Made by a program: the position numbers and the translations under genes
Assembly (NCBI GenBank): GCA_019279435.1
Contig: JAAALK010000289.1
Coordinates: 90,923,023-90,987,022 of the forward strand
Direction of reading: 5' to 3'
From: Zizania palustris
Taxonomy: Eukaryota > Streptophyta > Magnoliopsida > Poales > Poaceae
Length of the DNA stretch: 64,000 nucleotides
Shown: positions 33,256-45,527 of the stretch, piece by piece
How the letters are laid out: each line of letters starts with the position of its first letter
How positions within the stretch are numbered: position 1 is the first letter of the stretch
Notes under the pieces: model-generated
Told to the model about the DNA's origin: nothing
Seen by the model: the letters and a program-made list of their open reading frames with translations, nothing else
Databases searched by the model: none

Positions 33256-35485
33256 GTTGGCACCATTCGTGAGGATTTTAGTACAAATACTAACGTCTCT
33301 ACCATCCTACCTTCCGGAGCCTAGCCTCCTAAGAGGGCAAGAACACTGTTCCTACTCGGAGGTCCTCCCGACATGAACCCCTAGACACAACCATAGGTGC
33401 TACGGAGCCCTCTATAGTCCTTCCCCAATCATACCCTGTGGCTCTAGCTTAAGACTCCACATTCGCAACACAAAGCACTCTACCGTAAGCTGGCAACCCC
33501 TTAGGGCCCACTAACCCGTCAGTAGGCCTAGTAGGCCCCACCGCTGTAGGGAGCTGTCGGACCTCACCTGCCTGAAGGCCCCCTCCTGGCTTCAATAGTA
33601 CTTTGGACTGACTTCGTTCGGTCGCATGACCCGAAATCTCATTTCGAAGGAAGCGGTAGCCCACACGATGCCATGACCCCTAAGATGGCTTAACTCAAGG
33701 CGGAGCTGCAGAGGTGCCTGCAGGCAGCCACAGATCAGCCATGCGCCCAAGACGGGCCGAGTAGGTCATCAGCGATCCGTGAAAGTCATCGTGTTGAGTG
33801 ACCTCGATGACCTGGAGGCCTGAAGGGGTGGTCAAAATGCATCCTTCGACGATTATTCTCCATTGCACCCTGACATGCATAGGCTGCGTTTTGACCCCAT
33901 GTTCTGGGGAGACAAGCTCCCCATGTACTCCGGAGATACGCATCATAGAGAGTTCTCTCATTTGTATACCCTAGCAATAGAAAGCAGTGGAGGGGTCCAT
34001 GACACGATGGCCAATTGTTTCTCCCTCGTGGTCAACGTGTATCTGAAGCATTGTTGAGAGAAAAGATGAGGTACTCTGAACTCAAAAAATTGTGTATGCC
34101 CTCGTGATGGCTTGGAGGAAGCTGCAACATTATTTCCTGGCTCGCAATGCAACCATCCCAAAGTCCTACCCCCTCAGATAAATGCTTAGAAGCAAGGACT
34201 CCACTGGGAGAATAGGGAAATGGGGCGTTAAGCTCGCCCCCTTTGGTATAACATTCATCGCGCACACTGCAATAAAATCACAATTGATTGCCGACTTCAT
34301 GGTGGAGTGGACTCCGCCAGCCATATGGGCGTTGAAGGGGCCCAGCGAAAGAGTATGGACCAACTACTCCGATGGTGCGTATCAAGCATCCAGAGCGGGT
34401 GCTGGAGCAGTAATAATCTCACCTTCAGGCCAAAATGTGTTGTATTCTGCAAGGCTAAACTGTAAAGAAACCAATAATGTAGTTGAGTATGAAGGCGTCT
34501 TGTTGGGTCTTTGAAAAGCGCGCGCACTTGGCACCGCTCGTGTTGTTGTAAAAACAAACTCCTAGATTATCACAAGGCACGTGGACAAGATCTTTCAATC
34601 TCGACATCAAAACCTAACCGCGTACCTGGTGGAGATTCAAAAGACCAAAACAACATTCAAAGGGATTTTCAGTCTAAAGCATCCCAAGACTGGACAACCA
34701 ACAAGCAAACACCCTCACCAAGGTGGTAGCCTTAGGCCATGATATCCCACCAAGGGTTTGCTTCGAAGAGCTATCCACCCCTGATCCATGGCAAAGTACT
34801 TTTCATACCCGACAACGATTAGTGGAGCCCAATCATGAGTATCCCCCAAGATGAAGTCGCACTCCTAGAATGACATGAGCTCTCAAGATTGCAGTGCAAG
34901 GTCCGACATTATGACATTATCAATGGTGTGCTTTACAAATCTGGAGTATGCTTACCACTACTCCGATGCATCATTCAGTAAGAAGGCTAGCAAATACTAC
35001 AAGATATTCACGAAGGGTGCCAATGTATGGGAAGGTGAAGCCACCGACCACCGATGCTTCTACAAGTTATAGCCTCAGTATGACCCTTGGCCAGGTGGGG
35101 CATGGATTTAATTGGACCTTTCCCGAAGGCAAAAGGAAGTCTATAGTTTGCGGTGGTGGCGATAGAATATTTTTTGAAGTGGGTCAAAGCCGAGCCCATG
35201 ACAGCTATCACCTCGAAGAATGTCCAGAAATTCTTCTGACAAAATATCATTTACAGGTTGGGAGTACCCAGGCAACTAATAATAGACAATAGAACGTAGT
35301 TCGATGAAAAATTCTCTAGAGAATTTTGTGAAGGCCAAGGCATTCAGTTGTGCTTCGTAGCTATTAGGCACCCGCAGTCCCACGGAGCCATCAAAAGGGT
35401 CAATGGAAACATCTTGTTGTTGGGGAATAGGGGATCTACGCTAGCCAGCAAATTCAAAATTTTCGCCCTATGGCCCTAGGCTCAT
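33256..35485 (+). pseudogene. TatD gag-pol remnant with large internal deletion
   Basis: Starts with a mutated Tat primer site (TGGCACCATTCGTGAGGA, 33258-33275). Gag fragments: PPKRA near 33330, and RFDPMF ... LYTLAIESSGGVHDTMANCF in 33863-34057. The sequence then jumps, at about 34055-34080, into the end of RNase H (ALVMAWRKLQHYFLARN). The second RNase H follows (NYSDGAYQASRAGAGAVIISP, VEYEGVLLGL), then integrase pieces (LARWGMDLIGPFP, RHPQSHGAI). Protease and RT are missing. Frameshifts are frequent. It ends around 35485. Confidence 0.8.
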
Positions 35486-36193
35486 GCGCATGTGAGATCA
35501 TAGATTGGTACCTTCTAGCACAAGATGCGCTAGGTGCAACGCAAGAAAATGTTGGAGCAGCGCATCTAGCCTCTCCTTGGTTCGTCCTTGCCGTCCTTCG
35601 CCGATCCAATCGATGAAGATGATGTAGTCATTCGCATGTAGATGTTCACGAGCATCGCTATTGGAGCAACGCCTCCACGGAGTCCACACGTACAGGGATG
35701 GAGTACCTCCCACGGCAGCATGCTAGCACCGCATGAGAGAGACGGGGATCCTTGACCTCAACGTTTGAGATCAAGAAGGAGAGGAGATAATTCTTGGGTG
35801 GCTAGGTCTCTTCTAGGCTTATTGCTCTACCCAAGACGTCGTCCTCCTCTCCATAACAGATCCAATCTGTTTGCCCACGATGGAACTTCTGATCCCACAT
35901 CGAAACTTTCAACAGGGTATTTTAGGTCTACCCGACATAGTACGACATGCAATAGATCCAATCTGTTATCGCCCATGTCGGAACTTCTGATACCATATCG
36001 GAACTTCCGATCAGTATAAAATTCCTTCGATTCCAAATCGGAATTTCTGGTTCGTAGGAACTTCCTATATCATATTGGAACTTCTGAAGCAACAATTGCT
36101 CTCTATATCAAGACCAGAAATTAACTGGAACTTCTAATACTCACTATCGGAACTTCCGATCCATTGAATTTTATTGGGCATAACCTTCAATCT
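35486..36193 (-). repeat. Probable LTR (U3 side) of a - strand Copia, with GGAACTTC motif cluster
   Basis: Ends ATAACCTTCA at 36190, followed by ATCTCCCACTT, the reverse complement of a Copia-type purine tract. The left edge near 35491 (TGTGAGATC) is uncertain. Between 35880 and 36165 there are about nine degenerate copies of CGGAACTTCYGAT. Two of these (35998-36012 and near 36148) form the palindrome ATCGGAACTTCCGAT or most of it. No coding sequence. Confidence 0.4.
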
Positions 36194-36406
36194 CCCACTT
36201 ACACAAGAACCAATTCTTTGCATGTTTTAATCCATCTCCTTAAGTGTGTGACCCGATAGGTTCTTACACTAATGGTTGTTCACCGGAAACCATTTCCGAC
36301 TCATTGATCAATAGCGGAACCTAGCAGCACATATTGACCCCCCAAAGCGTAAAAAATCAAATTTTCACGAACCTTGATATACGCATGAACCAGTCCCTTT
36401 ACCATG
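36194..36406 (-). other. Putative Copia 3' UTR, left of solo LTR
   Basis: Non-coding sequence after the purine tract. It ends with CCATG, the duplicated target of the solo LTR, and continues at 38559-38681. Confidence 0.4.
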
Positions 36407-38553
36407 TGAGGAGCCATGCTGAAGAGCATGGGCCTCATGGCTCCAGATGTGACGAGTCATTATCAACGGAAGTCAAAGAGGACTGAAGATAAGAGAAGAC
36501 CTGCTGCGTCTGGGCCGCTTGTGACTCAGGTACACGGGCAGCGAGCGACTGTCGGGCAGAGGGGACGCGAAGTAGGGCTGGCCCAATCCGGGTACATGGG
36601 CTAGGAACAGTAGAGGATCCACTGGACTGTTGACCAGGATTGACTCAGGTACACGGGCGGCGAGCGATTGTCGGGCTGAGAGAGCTGCGGAACCGGGCCG
36701 GCCCAATCCGGGTACCTGGTGCAAAGTCGGTGGATGCTTTGTCAGTTTCGGCGCAAAACTGACGACCGCTGATCTTGGATCGGACCGTCCTGGAGCGAAG
36801 CCGTAGTCGGTACGAAAGCTCCGCTTCCGGATAAGTCATCTGTAAATAGGAGTTTACTATTTTGTCCTTAGGCCCATAGTTAGTCAGTCGAGTCTCTAAA
36901 AATATACTAAGGGCAGTTTGGTCTTTTCCATTTATTTCAGCGTCTGTAAAAAACCCTAAGGGTCTGTTGGAATATTCCTAGGCTAGTGGGATGCCTATAA
37001 ATAGGTCCCCAATCCCTAGGGTTAGGGTTACCCTTTCAAAAATCACTTTACTGATCAAGAGATTGGGTCATTTTTGGTCTTCTTCCTGGTGTTCATTCCT
37101 CTCAGCCGCCGTCACCGTGTTCGTTGTGTACGTGTTCTGAAATCATTTCATCAAGTTTTATTCCCTGATTCTCAACCATTCGATTCCGTCTTGTACGCAT
37201 TTTATCGCTCCATCGATTTGTGTGCTTACTGCGTTCTTTCTCACGAGATCGTTTAGGCTGAGTTCTGTGCACTGAGATTATTTTATTCGGCGTTGTATCT
37301 TGGCTGGTTCTTGGCTTTGAACAGTGGTTTTCTGGTTGAATCTCTGATGCCTAGCTAGCTGTCTTTTAGTCTTAGACCTCCAGCTAGTAGCTGTTTTGGC
37401 TGAACAGTAACAGTGTACTGTCGCCTATGGCGCAGTAGTTTGTAACTCCTAAGATCTAGAAGCAGGCGTGAGTTGTCATCTCCGGTAGCTTCCTGGTGTG
37501 GGTCCCACCAGAAGTAATACTTGGTGTGAATGCTTTTTGTTGCTGCAGATTCTGCGGTCTAGCCTGGAAGCTAGAAATTGGGTCTTCGATCTCCGTGCGA
37601 ATCTCTTCCTATTTTGTTCGCTGTTTTGTTCGAAGCCCTCTCGCAAGCTTCGGTTGTTTTTCTAACGGAGTCAAAGCCTGCTCAAGATAGATGCTGCGAA
37701 GCTTCGGATTTTGAACAACTTCGGCTTGTGTGAAATCACTAGCTTCGCTAGCCTGCAGGCTTCGTTGATTGTCGCACGAAGTTTTCTACGAAGGTAGCTT
37801 CGTAGCTACAGTTTGCAGGCTTCGAATTATTACAGGCTTCGGGTTTTGGGATAGTGAGTTTTTGTACGTGTTCGAAGTTCCTACTTCGCTGAGGTGTTTA
37901 GTTTGTTCGAAGTATTGGTTCCTTTTCGAAGTGTGCTATTTCACCTCAGCAGGCTTCGAAGGTTTCGAAGGCTGTGTTTTGGAGTCTGTGTTTTTCTTTG
38001 GCTTTGGTACTGAAATTTTCGAAGTAGGCTTCGACAGCTACGTGCTTCGCTATTGCATAGCTTTGCACTAGTATTCGAACTCTCTTCTGCATAAGCTTCG
38101 AATTCGAAGGGTTCAGAGTTTACATCTACGACCTTCACACGACTGCTCTGAACCAGCTTCGACTCCATCAGCCTTCGCACAAGGACTTCGAGGCAGGCTT
38201 CGGCACAACCATTACAGGCTTCGACGCTGCAGGCTTCGTCAAGTACCAAACAGGAGACAACATTGAACAGTAAGACTTCTCGTTTTACATGCACCCAGAT
38301 TATATGCCTGTGACGGTCTATTTCTGCGAGGCTTGATTCGTTCATGTGTTAAATGCTTTGTTAGTCTGCCTATTAGCACTATGTTGGTGTCTTTTCGATT
38401 AGGACACTGGTTGTTGTTAGGCTAGATCTTTTGAGGTACTGTTGATCTGTTGAGTCTGTTGAGGTGCGTTCGGTGTTGGGAGCAGGCCATTGATTCGAAA
38501 GAATTTTTTAGGCGCCCATTCACCCCCCTCTGGTCGCTACTTTCGGTCCTACA
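36407..38553 (+). mobile_element. Solo LTR, SIRE-like, 2.1 kb
   Basis: TGAGGAGCC...CGGTCCTACA, 2,147 bp, flanked by perfect duplications CCATG at 36402-36406 and 38554-38558. TATAAATA at 36996-37003 on +. The terminal region (GGCGCCCATTCACCC) matches the U5 end of SIRE-type LTRs here. The second half is rich in GCTTCG words. No internal region remains, so LTR-LTR recombination removed it. Confidence 0.92.
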
Positions 38554-38558
38554 CCATG

Positions 38559-38681
38559 CGCCGTCAGTCAAGTTCAAGGCGAGATATGTGCCACCCTTGT
38601 TGGTTAACTTGACATTTTCACTCGATCAAGTGTCAGATTCAAATCATGACTAACTCCTTAGTCATAGTGGCATGTCCATGA
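38559..38681 (-). other. Putative Copia 3' UTR, right of solo LTR
   Basis: Short non-coding stretch continuing 36194-36406. Its last five bases (CATGA, 38677-38681) are the left flank of SireB. Confidence 0.35.
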
Positions 38682-40500
38682 TGTGGGATTGGAATGGCGA
38701 CTAGAGGGGGTGAATAGGCGCCTCGACAAATTATTGCGAATATGATGGCCTTTTCAAATCACCGAACGCACCTCTAAATGAACAAGTGGAAGCAGATGTA
38801 GTAAAGACTCCAATAAAAACAGATACTATCACACTCCTATCTGATAATATGTCAAATGATAGATTGAGGGATCACCAGCACTGAATTTGCAGAAACAAAG
38901 ACTGCACTTTAAAAATATATCTGAAACTTTTTCTGTTATATACAAAAGACTCACATAAAAAACAATTTCAAAAAGGGATTGGTGGAACATGTGCTCGGCA
39001 CTACATGCAGTTGTTAACGGCGAAAAGCATCACTGCATACGGTAGCACATGATCGGCAAGCTGGAAAAGAAAAAGAAGGGAGAAAAATAATTCTAGATTC
39101 AACTTTCAGCCTTCAAGATTTTCAGCAAATGACCACCTTCCAGAATTTTTATAGTATATAGATGAGCCAAAAACTATATGTATCTTTGTTCAGAACCTTT
39201 TTCAAACATCAACATGAAACCCTTGTAACTTGGACAACAAGAGTTATGTAGAACTCAGGTCCAAAAACAGAAACAAAGTAGATCAAAAATCACCTCAAAT
39301 ATTGAATCCACAATGAAAACAGAACACAACTTGGTAGAAATCAGAAGTTTTCAGAACTTTTTAGGCACTTTGTCGGACAGAACAATATATGCAGCAGTGG
39401 TCAAAACCTTTTGCAAATTTCAAACATCGAACCCTTGAAACTTGGACAAGAAAAGTTATGTAGAACTCAGGTCTAAAAACAGTACCAAAACGGATCAAAA
39501 TCAGCTCCAAAAGTAAATCACAAAGAGATGAACAGTACATGCGCTGGATGTTCCTGGCAATGCTAGAACTGTGCTCCACAATCAAGAAGTGATGATGAAC
39601 AGTAATCACAAAAATAAGAACAGCAAAAATGCTATAAAAAAATAGAAATTATGGTTGGTAGCCCCAAAAATGTTCAGCTAAAAAAGTCACCTAAACCCTA
39701 GGCCTTTGGGTCCTTTATATAGGCAAGCCTATTAAAGAAATCACAAAAATGCCATGAGGGTAAAAGTTCTACATATTTACCTAATTGCCATAAAGAATTT
39801 TCAGAATTACAATTTCTGAAAAATCCATTAATGCAAACTTCTAATTTATTACATCATAGACCCTATTCTTTAATATTTTTTCAGAATTAAGAATTTCGAA
39901 AAATACTAAAAGATTATACTTAATCTAGACGACGAAACAAAAAAGTAAACTCCTAATTACTGGAATTAAAAACATTTATTAATGCGACGGTTTTCAACAA
40001 AAATCGACAAAGCCTCCTTGATCGCTGACATGTGACACCAATCCACGAACTCGACCGTCAGCAAGTCTCTCCCGCTCTCGATCCCCTCGAGACGCCTGAT
40101 CACTTTCATTGGCCTCCCTTTCACTGACTTGACTGTCACGTTATCTTGACCATCTATCCATCCATGTCTTGCTCTATCTCCTCGTGCACTCCTGAGATCA
40201 TCTCCAGCTTCACCCGGCATCCTTGATCCTTTAGCATCAATCTCCCTCCTCGACCCTTGATCACCCACCATGGATAGTTGGTTAGCATCTCCACCCTGCA
40301 CATATGAGACAAGCCAAAATAAGAGACGCAACGCACAGCGATCCCCTCGGCTTCCACCCTTCATAACCACACATCGATCCCATCGATGAAGTCAAACCAT
40401 CACTTATTCATTGCTCCAGCTTATCACTCCGGATCGAGCAACCTAGTCAATCACTCATCATACATATAAAAACCACAGTGCGACCTCACTTGGTTTCACA
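38682..40500 (-). repeat. SireB 3' LTR
   Basis: TGTGGGATTGG...GGTTTCACA, 1,819 bp. Minus-strand TATATAAA at 39714-39721. Shares the ATCGACAAAGCC/GCGACGG block with the SireC 3' LTR. Open frames near 39966-40370 have no recognisable product. Confidence 0.87.
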
Positions 40501-41629
40501 ATCTCCCTCTTGATGAGTGCATTGACAACCCCAAATAGAAACATGATGAAAGTTTCAAGTTAAGCACACAAGTGACCATAAAAACTCAGAAAAGAGCCAA
40601 AACATGTCGCTTGGTAAAAGATCTCCCCTTTGAGCCAAAACATGTCACTTGGTAAAAGATCTCCACCTTTGGCAAAAGCTGATGCAAAGCATTCTCCTCA
40701 TCTTTGGCAAAAGCATCAGTGCATCATGAAAGCCATTGCTCCCCCTTAACCAATCAAACACATCATGTAAATCATTTCTCCCCCTTTGGCAATGCAAGCA
40801 TCAAGATAATAAAAAGATGCAAATAGGGGTGTGAGGGTAGAGTATAGATGCAAGCTTCTGAAATATTAGTAACTCCAATTACAGTACAAACAAGCATTTG
40901 CCTTGAATATTGTCTAAAAGTATTGTATGAAACACTTAGAAGAATATTATCTAAACAAAATCATGAGCAAGCATTTTCAAATTTTAGCAAATAAAAGCAT
41001 CACCACTCAGACTAGCATACTAGACATGACAAGGCATGAAATGCAAAAGCTAAGCAAATACAAACCAGATAAGCATATCCCACTACAAGGAGCTTCAGCA
41101 AACTTCATATGCAATTGATTCAAGCTTTTTGATGATTTTTTTTATTTTTTTCATTTTAGTGACAGGGGTTATTTGCATGTCAACCTTATGCTAACCGACC
41201 AAGCTAAGCCTAGGTTGAAACCATCAGAAGTGTAAAGCAATGGTCTCGGCATACACTTCAATGTCCTAGTTCATACCAAAGTGCTATGGTAAGCAGTCCA
41301 GAATAAAGTAGTGCGACAAAGCAAACCCACCTAGATCTTTTCAATTTCAGCACAAAACATCATGGATATCAATCATTATCATTTCATTTTCATTCATTTT
41401 TCATTTTTAATTTACAGCACAATATTTTTGATAAAATCAAGTTGCGTATTAGCGTCCAAGTGAAAAGGACCTAGCTACCAGGTATGTAAAAGATAGCAAA
41501 AGCACTCAACCTATTCATGCTAGTTTCTAGACTAAGAAATGATCATTTTCAAATTTTCACAAACAAAAACCATGCTCATGACAGATATCTAATGTATTCA
41601 AGCCAAGTGTAATCAACAGTATTAAAGAC
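40501..41629 (-). other. SireB polypurine tract and 3' UTR
   Basis: Non-coding. The minus strand reads CATCAAGAGGGAGAT next to the LTR. Several CTCCCCCTTTGGCA-like runs on +, and T-rich tracts near 41140 and 41380-41410. Interrupted at 41634 by a Tat LTR. Confidence 0.75.
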
Positions 41630-41634
41630 AATAC

Positions 41635-42130
41635 TGTTGGCGTAAAAGATTACGCAAACAGGTTTCTGAAGATTAGAACCTAACAAACGAAGTGTTTGCG
41701 AAGTAAACTATTCCAAGCCTCCGAAAGGATAATAGCTTAAAATAGTTCGAAAGTGTGTATTGAATAACTTGTATTCGGTCCCTATTACAGGGTAAAATGG
41801 GGGGTATTTATAGGGCCAAACATTAAGGAAAAGACCCTTTTACCCCTCTATTACAACCAACATAGTGGAAACTATTCGGTACCCTTAATAGGGCTAAAAT
41901 GGTAAAAAACTAATCTAATGAGAAAGAAGATAAGTCTTCCATCTTAGCTGGCAAAGAAGCTCTCGGAAGAGTCCAAGTTCGAAGATATACTCCGAACTAG
42001 AGTCTGTCATCATACTTCGAACTTGATTCAATGCATCCCCGGAGTTATATGCTGGAAATCTTGGACTTAATCACCAGCCTTTGTTCTATTACTGCAATAT
42101 CCCTGAAGATGGAATATTTTTCCCCCAACA
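41635..42130 (-). mobile_element. Solo LTR of the Tat2 family in SireB
   Basis: 496 bp, TGTTGGCGTAAAAG...CCCCCAACA on +, flanked on both sides by AATAC (41630-41634, 42131-42135). About 97 percent identical by eye to the Tat2 5' LTR at 57732-58225, which is followed by the same AATAC and the same Copia sequence. TATTTATA on + at 41815-41822. Confidence 0.9.
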
Positions 42131-42267
42131 AATACTTTAAAGGCATAATAAAACATGTACTTGTAAAAGCTATTAATCATATAAAAGAAGCTCATGTAGT
42201 GCTATACAACTCCCCCTAAAAACATGCTAGAAGATCTTGAATGCTCAGTGTTGGGGTGAGTGAAAAA

Positions 42268-44661
42268 CTATTTAGGAATCCAACATTGTAAAACTCGAGA
42301 ACCTGGTAAAGCAGTAGACTGATCATGCACAGGGTATGAGTCATGATAAAAAGTGTGTGGTCTACCTCCAAAGCGTGATCCTAGAAAATGACGAGGTCTC
42401 CTAAACTGTCGATAATCAAAACCTCTTATACGCGGTCTAACACCAAATGAAGCATGGTGAACACCACAATGGGCAAAATCTCTCAAGGGACCATGGGGAG
42501 CCTCCAAATCAAGATAAGAGTGAAAAGCAGACTCATGAATACCAAAAGATGGGTAATGCATGTCATAAAAGCTAATCGCAAAATAACGTCATTCATCCTT
42601 GATACGACAAAAGCAAAACCCAACCAAATGACCCACCCGATGATAGTAGGAGCAGTGATATACTCTGTTGGGTGTGCGAGCATGGGTCTCAGGCGCAAAT
42701 CTCACAGTCTTCTTGGTTTTTTGCTGAGGAGTTTCCAATGGTGGACAAAGGGCTTTCTTAGCAGGTTGAGTAGGATTCTAGGCTTTTTGTGTGGTGTCTA
42801 ACTGGGCTCTTTCTTTCTCAATTGTAGTGGGTGGAGTGAACACTGTTTCGCTCGGAGTGTTTGTAGTGGTTCTCTCATAGCCCAACCCTAGAGCAAACCC
42901 TGCCCTATCAGCACAGAATTTTGTTTTAGCCAAAAGAAAATTCATCCTACCCTTTCCTTCAGTGCATTTTTCAACCACGTAGAGAAGATAATCATTTTCA
43001 CATTTTAGTTTTTTTGACTTTCTCTCTAGCAAAGATGAGTTGGTTCTTAAGGGTGATGCAGGTGCGACAAGGTTGCTGCACATCCTTAGAACACTCAACA
43101 CTCTACAATCTAGCCTTAAGTTCATCAACATGCCTATCTCTCAAATTAATGCTTTCAATAATTAAAGGACAGTTCATTCATTCGTTGCTGACAACAAGAC
43201 TAAACTCCACCTCAAAAAGCTGCTTTTCAGTAATTTCAAGTTTTTCAATAGCTTAAGCATGTGTAAAACGCAGTTGAGCAAGTTTATTCATAACAATAAG
43301 ACATGACTCACATTCAGCATCATCAGACTTAAACTTTAAGATTGCAAGTTCAGTGGAAATAATTTTAAGTTTGAATTTTAGTTCTTTTCGTTCTTTAGCA
43401 GCAAGTTTAAGTAATCTATCTTGAGAACAGATAGCATCATGCAATTCATCATTTTAAACAAGAAGCTGATCACAGGATAGATATACATCAGAAGTGTCGA
43501 GCTTGTTGCTGCTATTTTTGCCATCAACCATGAAGTAAAGGCTGGTGAGATCCATTGTCTTCTTCTCCTTCTCCTTCTTGGGAGGTTCCTCCTCTTCTGA
43601 GTTTGGCTCCTCGCTTGATGTACCGTCGATGTCGTTGATGGCGGCCACAAAAGCTCTTGCTACTCTTTTAGCCACTTTTCTGCGATTTCCTTTGAAGTAA
43701 GGTTTCTTGTTCCACTTCTGGTGCTTGTGCTCATTTTCATTTTTCATTTTTCATTTTTAATTTAGGGCAATTCTCTTTTATGTGAGAAAAATCTCCACAT
43801 TAAAAACATCCCTGTGACCCTCCTCTCCTTTGGTCTCATCTATCATTGTAGAAGTGGGTGAACTTCTTGACAATGAGAGCTAGCTCCTCATCATCTAGAG
43901 TGTCCACTTATTGTTTTGTGATAGAGACAAGGGAGGACAAGTCAAAACCACCAGAATAAGCACAAACTGCAGAACCACCTGAAAAGTTACCTCTAGATGA
44001 GGTACCACTGCTAGGACTGGAAACCAAAGCAATAGAAGGCAACAAAGAGTTTGCAAATCCTGGACGAGATGCCTTGGCAATCTCAGTGGACTTGAGCTTA
44101 CTAAAGTGTTCATCGCAAGTCAAGGTATCAAAGCTCGCTGACTCTTCAATACTAGATATCTTCACCTCCCATATGCTACGATCATGAGCATAGAGAAGTT
44201 TTATAGATCTATCATTGTTTGAATAAGCTAAAGTCCTAGTGGAGCGCAAATTTCTCACAATCCCATCAAATCGAGCAAACATGGCATCTATAGATTCACC
44301 GGGGCCTTGCATAAACATTTTATATTCTTGATTATATGTGCTTTTCCCTCCTAACCTTAATCCGAGTAGTGCCCTCATGAAAGGTTTGCAAAGTAGACCA
44401 AATCTCACATGCAGTTCGAAGGTGCTGGACCCTATCAAACTCATTGTGACTCAGACTGTTGAACAGTATGTTTCTTGCTTTCCTATTGCGATCGTATTGT
44501 TCCTTCTCAGTCCATGAGGTGCTAGTTTTAGGAATCACATATTGGGAATCGACAATGTTCCATATAGCACTTCCTTGGCTTAGTAGATAAGCCTCCATGC
44601 GCACCTTCCAATAAACAAAGTCTCGACCATCAAACACTGGAATCTTAGTGTTCTTGTCCAT
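42268..44661 (-). pseudogene. gag: SireB gag (first copy)
   Basis: Gag from ATG 44661 (MDKNTKIPVF, WKVRMEAYLLSQGSAIW). One extra base near 44345 shifts the frame; the body continues in 44444-43908, followed by the knuckle region near 43790 (one position a stop where the second copy reads FECG). A Lys/Glu-rich extension (EEPNSEEEEPPKKEKEKK) and the Tyr/His-rich C-terminus (HSYLDLEAPHGP, GVHHASFGVRP) end at a stop at 42268. Directly downstream is 3' UTR. Confidence 0.85.
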
Positions 44662-44710
44662 GTCGCCACAAGGATCACAAACCGGTTAAGGTCAACTTGT
44701 GATCTAACTA

Positions 44711-44722
44711 GCTCTAATACCA
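44711..44722 (-). promoter_or_regulatory. Primer binding site of SireB
   Basis: The minus strand reads TGGTATTAGAGC, one change from the iMet-type site, two bases from the LTR at 44725. Confidence 0.8.
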
Positions 44723-44724
44723 TT

Positions 44725-45214
44725 TGTGGGATCAGAATGGTGACTAGAGGGGGGTGAATAGGCGCCTCGACAAATTCTTGCGAATATGATGGTCTTTTCA
44801 AGTCACCCAACGCACCTCTAAATGAACAAGCGGAAGCAGATGTAGTAAAGACTCCGATAAAAACATATGCTATAACCCTCCTATCTGATATTATGTCAAA
44901 TGATATATTGAGGGATCACCAGCACTGAATTTGCACAAACAAAGACTGCACTTTAAAAATATCTCTGAAACTTTTTCTGTTCAATACAAAAGACTCACAT
45001 AAAAAAATCAGAATGGGCTTGGTGGAACATGTGCTCGGCAATACATGCGATTGTTAATGGCAAAAAGCATCACTGCGTACGGTAGCACATGATTGGCAAG
45101 CTAGGAAAGAAAAAGAAGGGAGGAAAATGATTCTAGATTCAACTTTTAGCCTTCAAGATTTTCAGCAAATGACCACCTTCTAGAATTTTTATAGCGTATA
45201 GATGAGCCAAAAAC
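44725..45214 (-). repeat. SireB 5' LTR, truncated at the Tat2 junction
   Basis: Starts TGTGGGATC and follows 60812-61264 closely, then switches at GAGCCAAAAAC|TTTGAATC (45214/45215) to Tat2 interior sequence. Only the U5-side 490 bp of the LTR remain. Confidence 0.88.
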
Positions 45215-45527
45215 TTTGAATCAGTTTCTAAGAAAATTACATTCAAACCATCTTAGAACTAACTCGAGAAGCCCGAAAGCCTTTTTGGACTTGGAAGAAA
45301 TAGCCGTTGGCTTCTTTCTTCTAACGGAAGTTATGCGATGCGTTAATTAAGCAACAAAGTAATGGTTAAGAATGCGAAACGGCAGATGCAAACGGTAAAA
45401 AATTGTGGTCTGGGCTATAAATAGAGGGCCTAGACCCTTCTCGAGTACCTTTCCACCGCTTTCGTGCAACAAACCATCCGACAAGCCCTAACCTCCGTTT
45501 TTCCTCTGAAGCAACCCGTGCGATCCC
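45215..45527 (+). promoter_or_regulatory. Promoter/leader of the Tat2 antisense gene
   Basis: TATAAATA at 45416-45423 on +, 105 bp upstream of the ATG at 45528. The segment is homologous to 17334-17682 of Tat1, where the TATA box is in the same place. Confidence 0.7.

Larger units (their letters stand above)
38682..45214 (-). mobile_element. SireB, pol-less SIRE-type Copia, truncated in its 5' LTR
   Basis: On +: 3' LTR 38682-40500, purine tract, 3' UTR, solo Tat LTR (41635-42130), 3' UTR end, gag (42268-44661), primer site and 5' LTR from 44725, which stops at 45214. Gag is followed directly by the 3' UTR, with no protease, integrase, RT or RNase H, so it is a non-autonomous derivative. The gag-to-LTR segment is repeated at 58226-61695. 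Confidence 0.88.
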
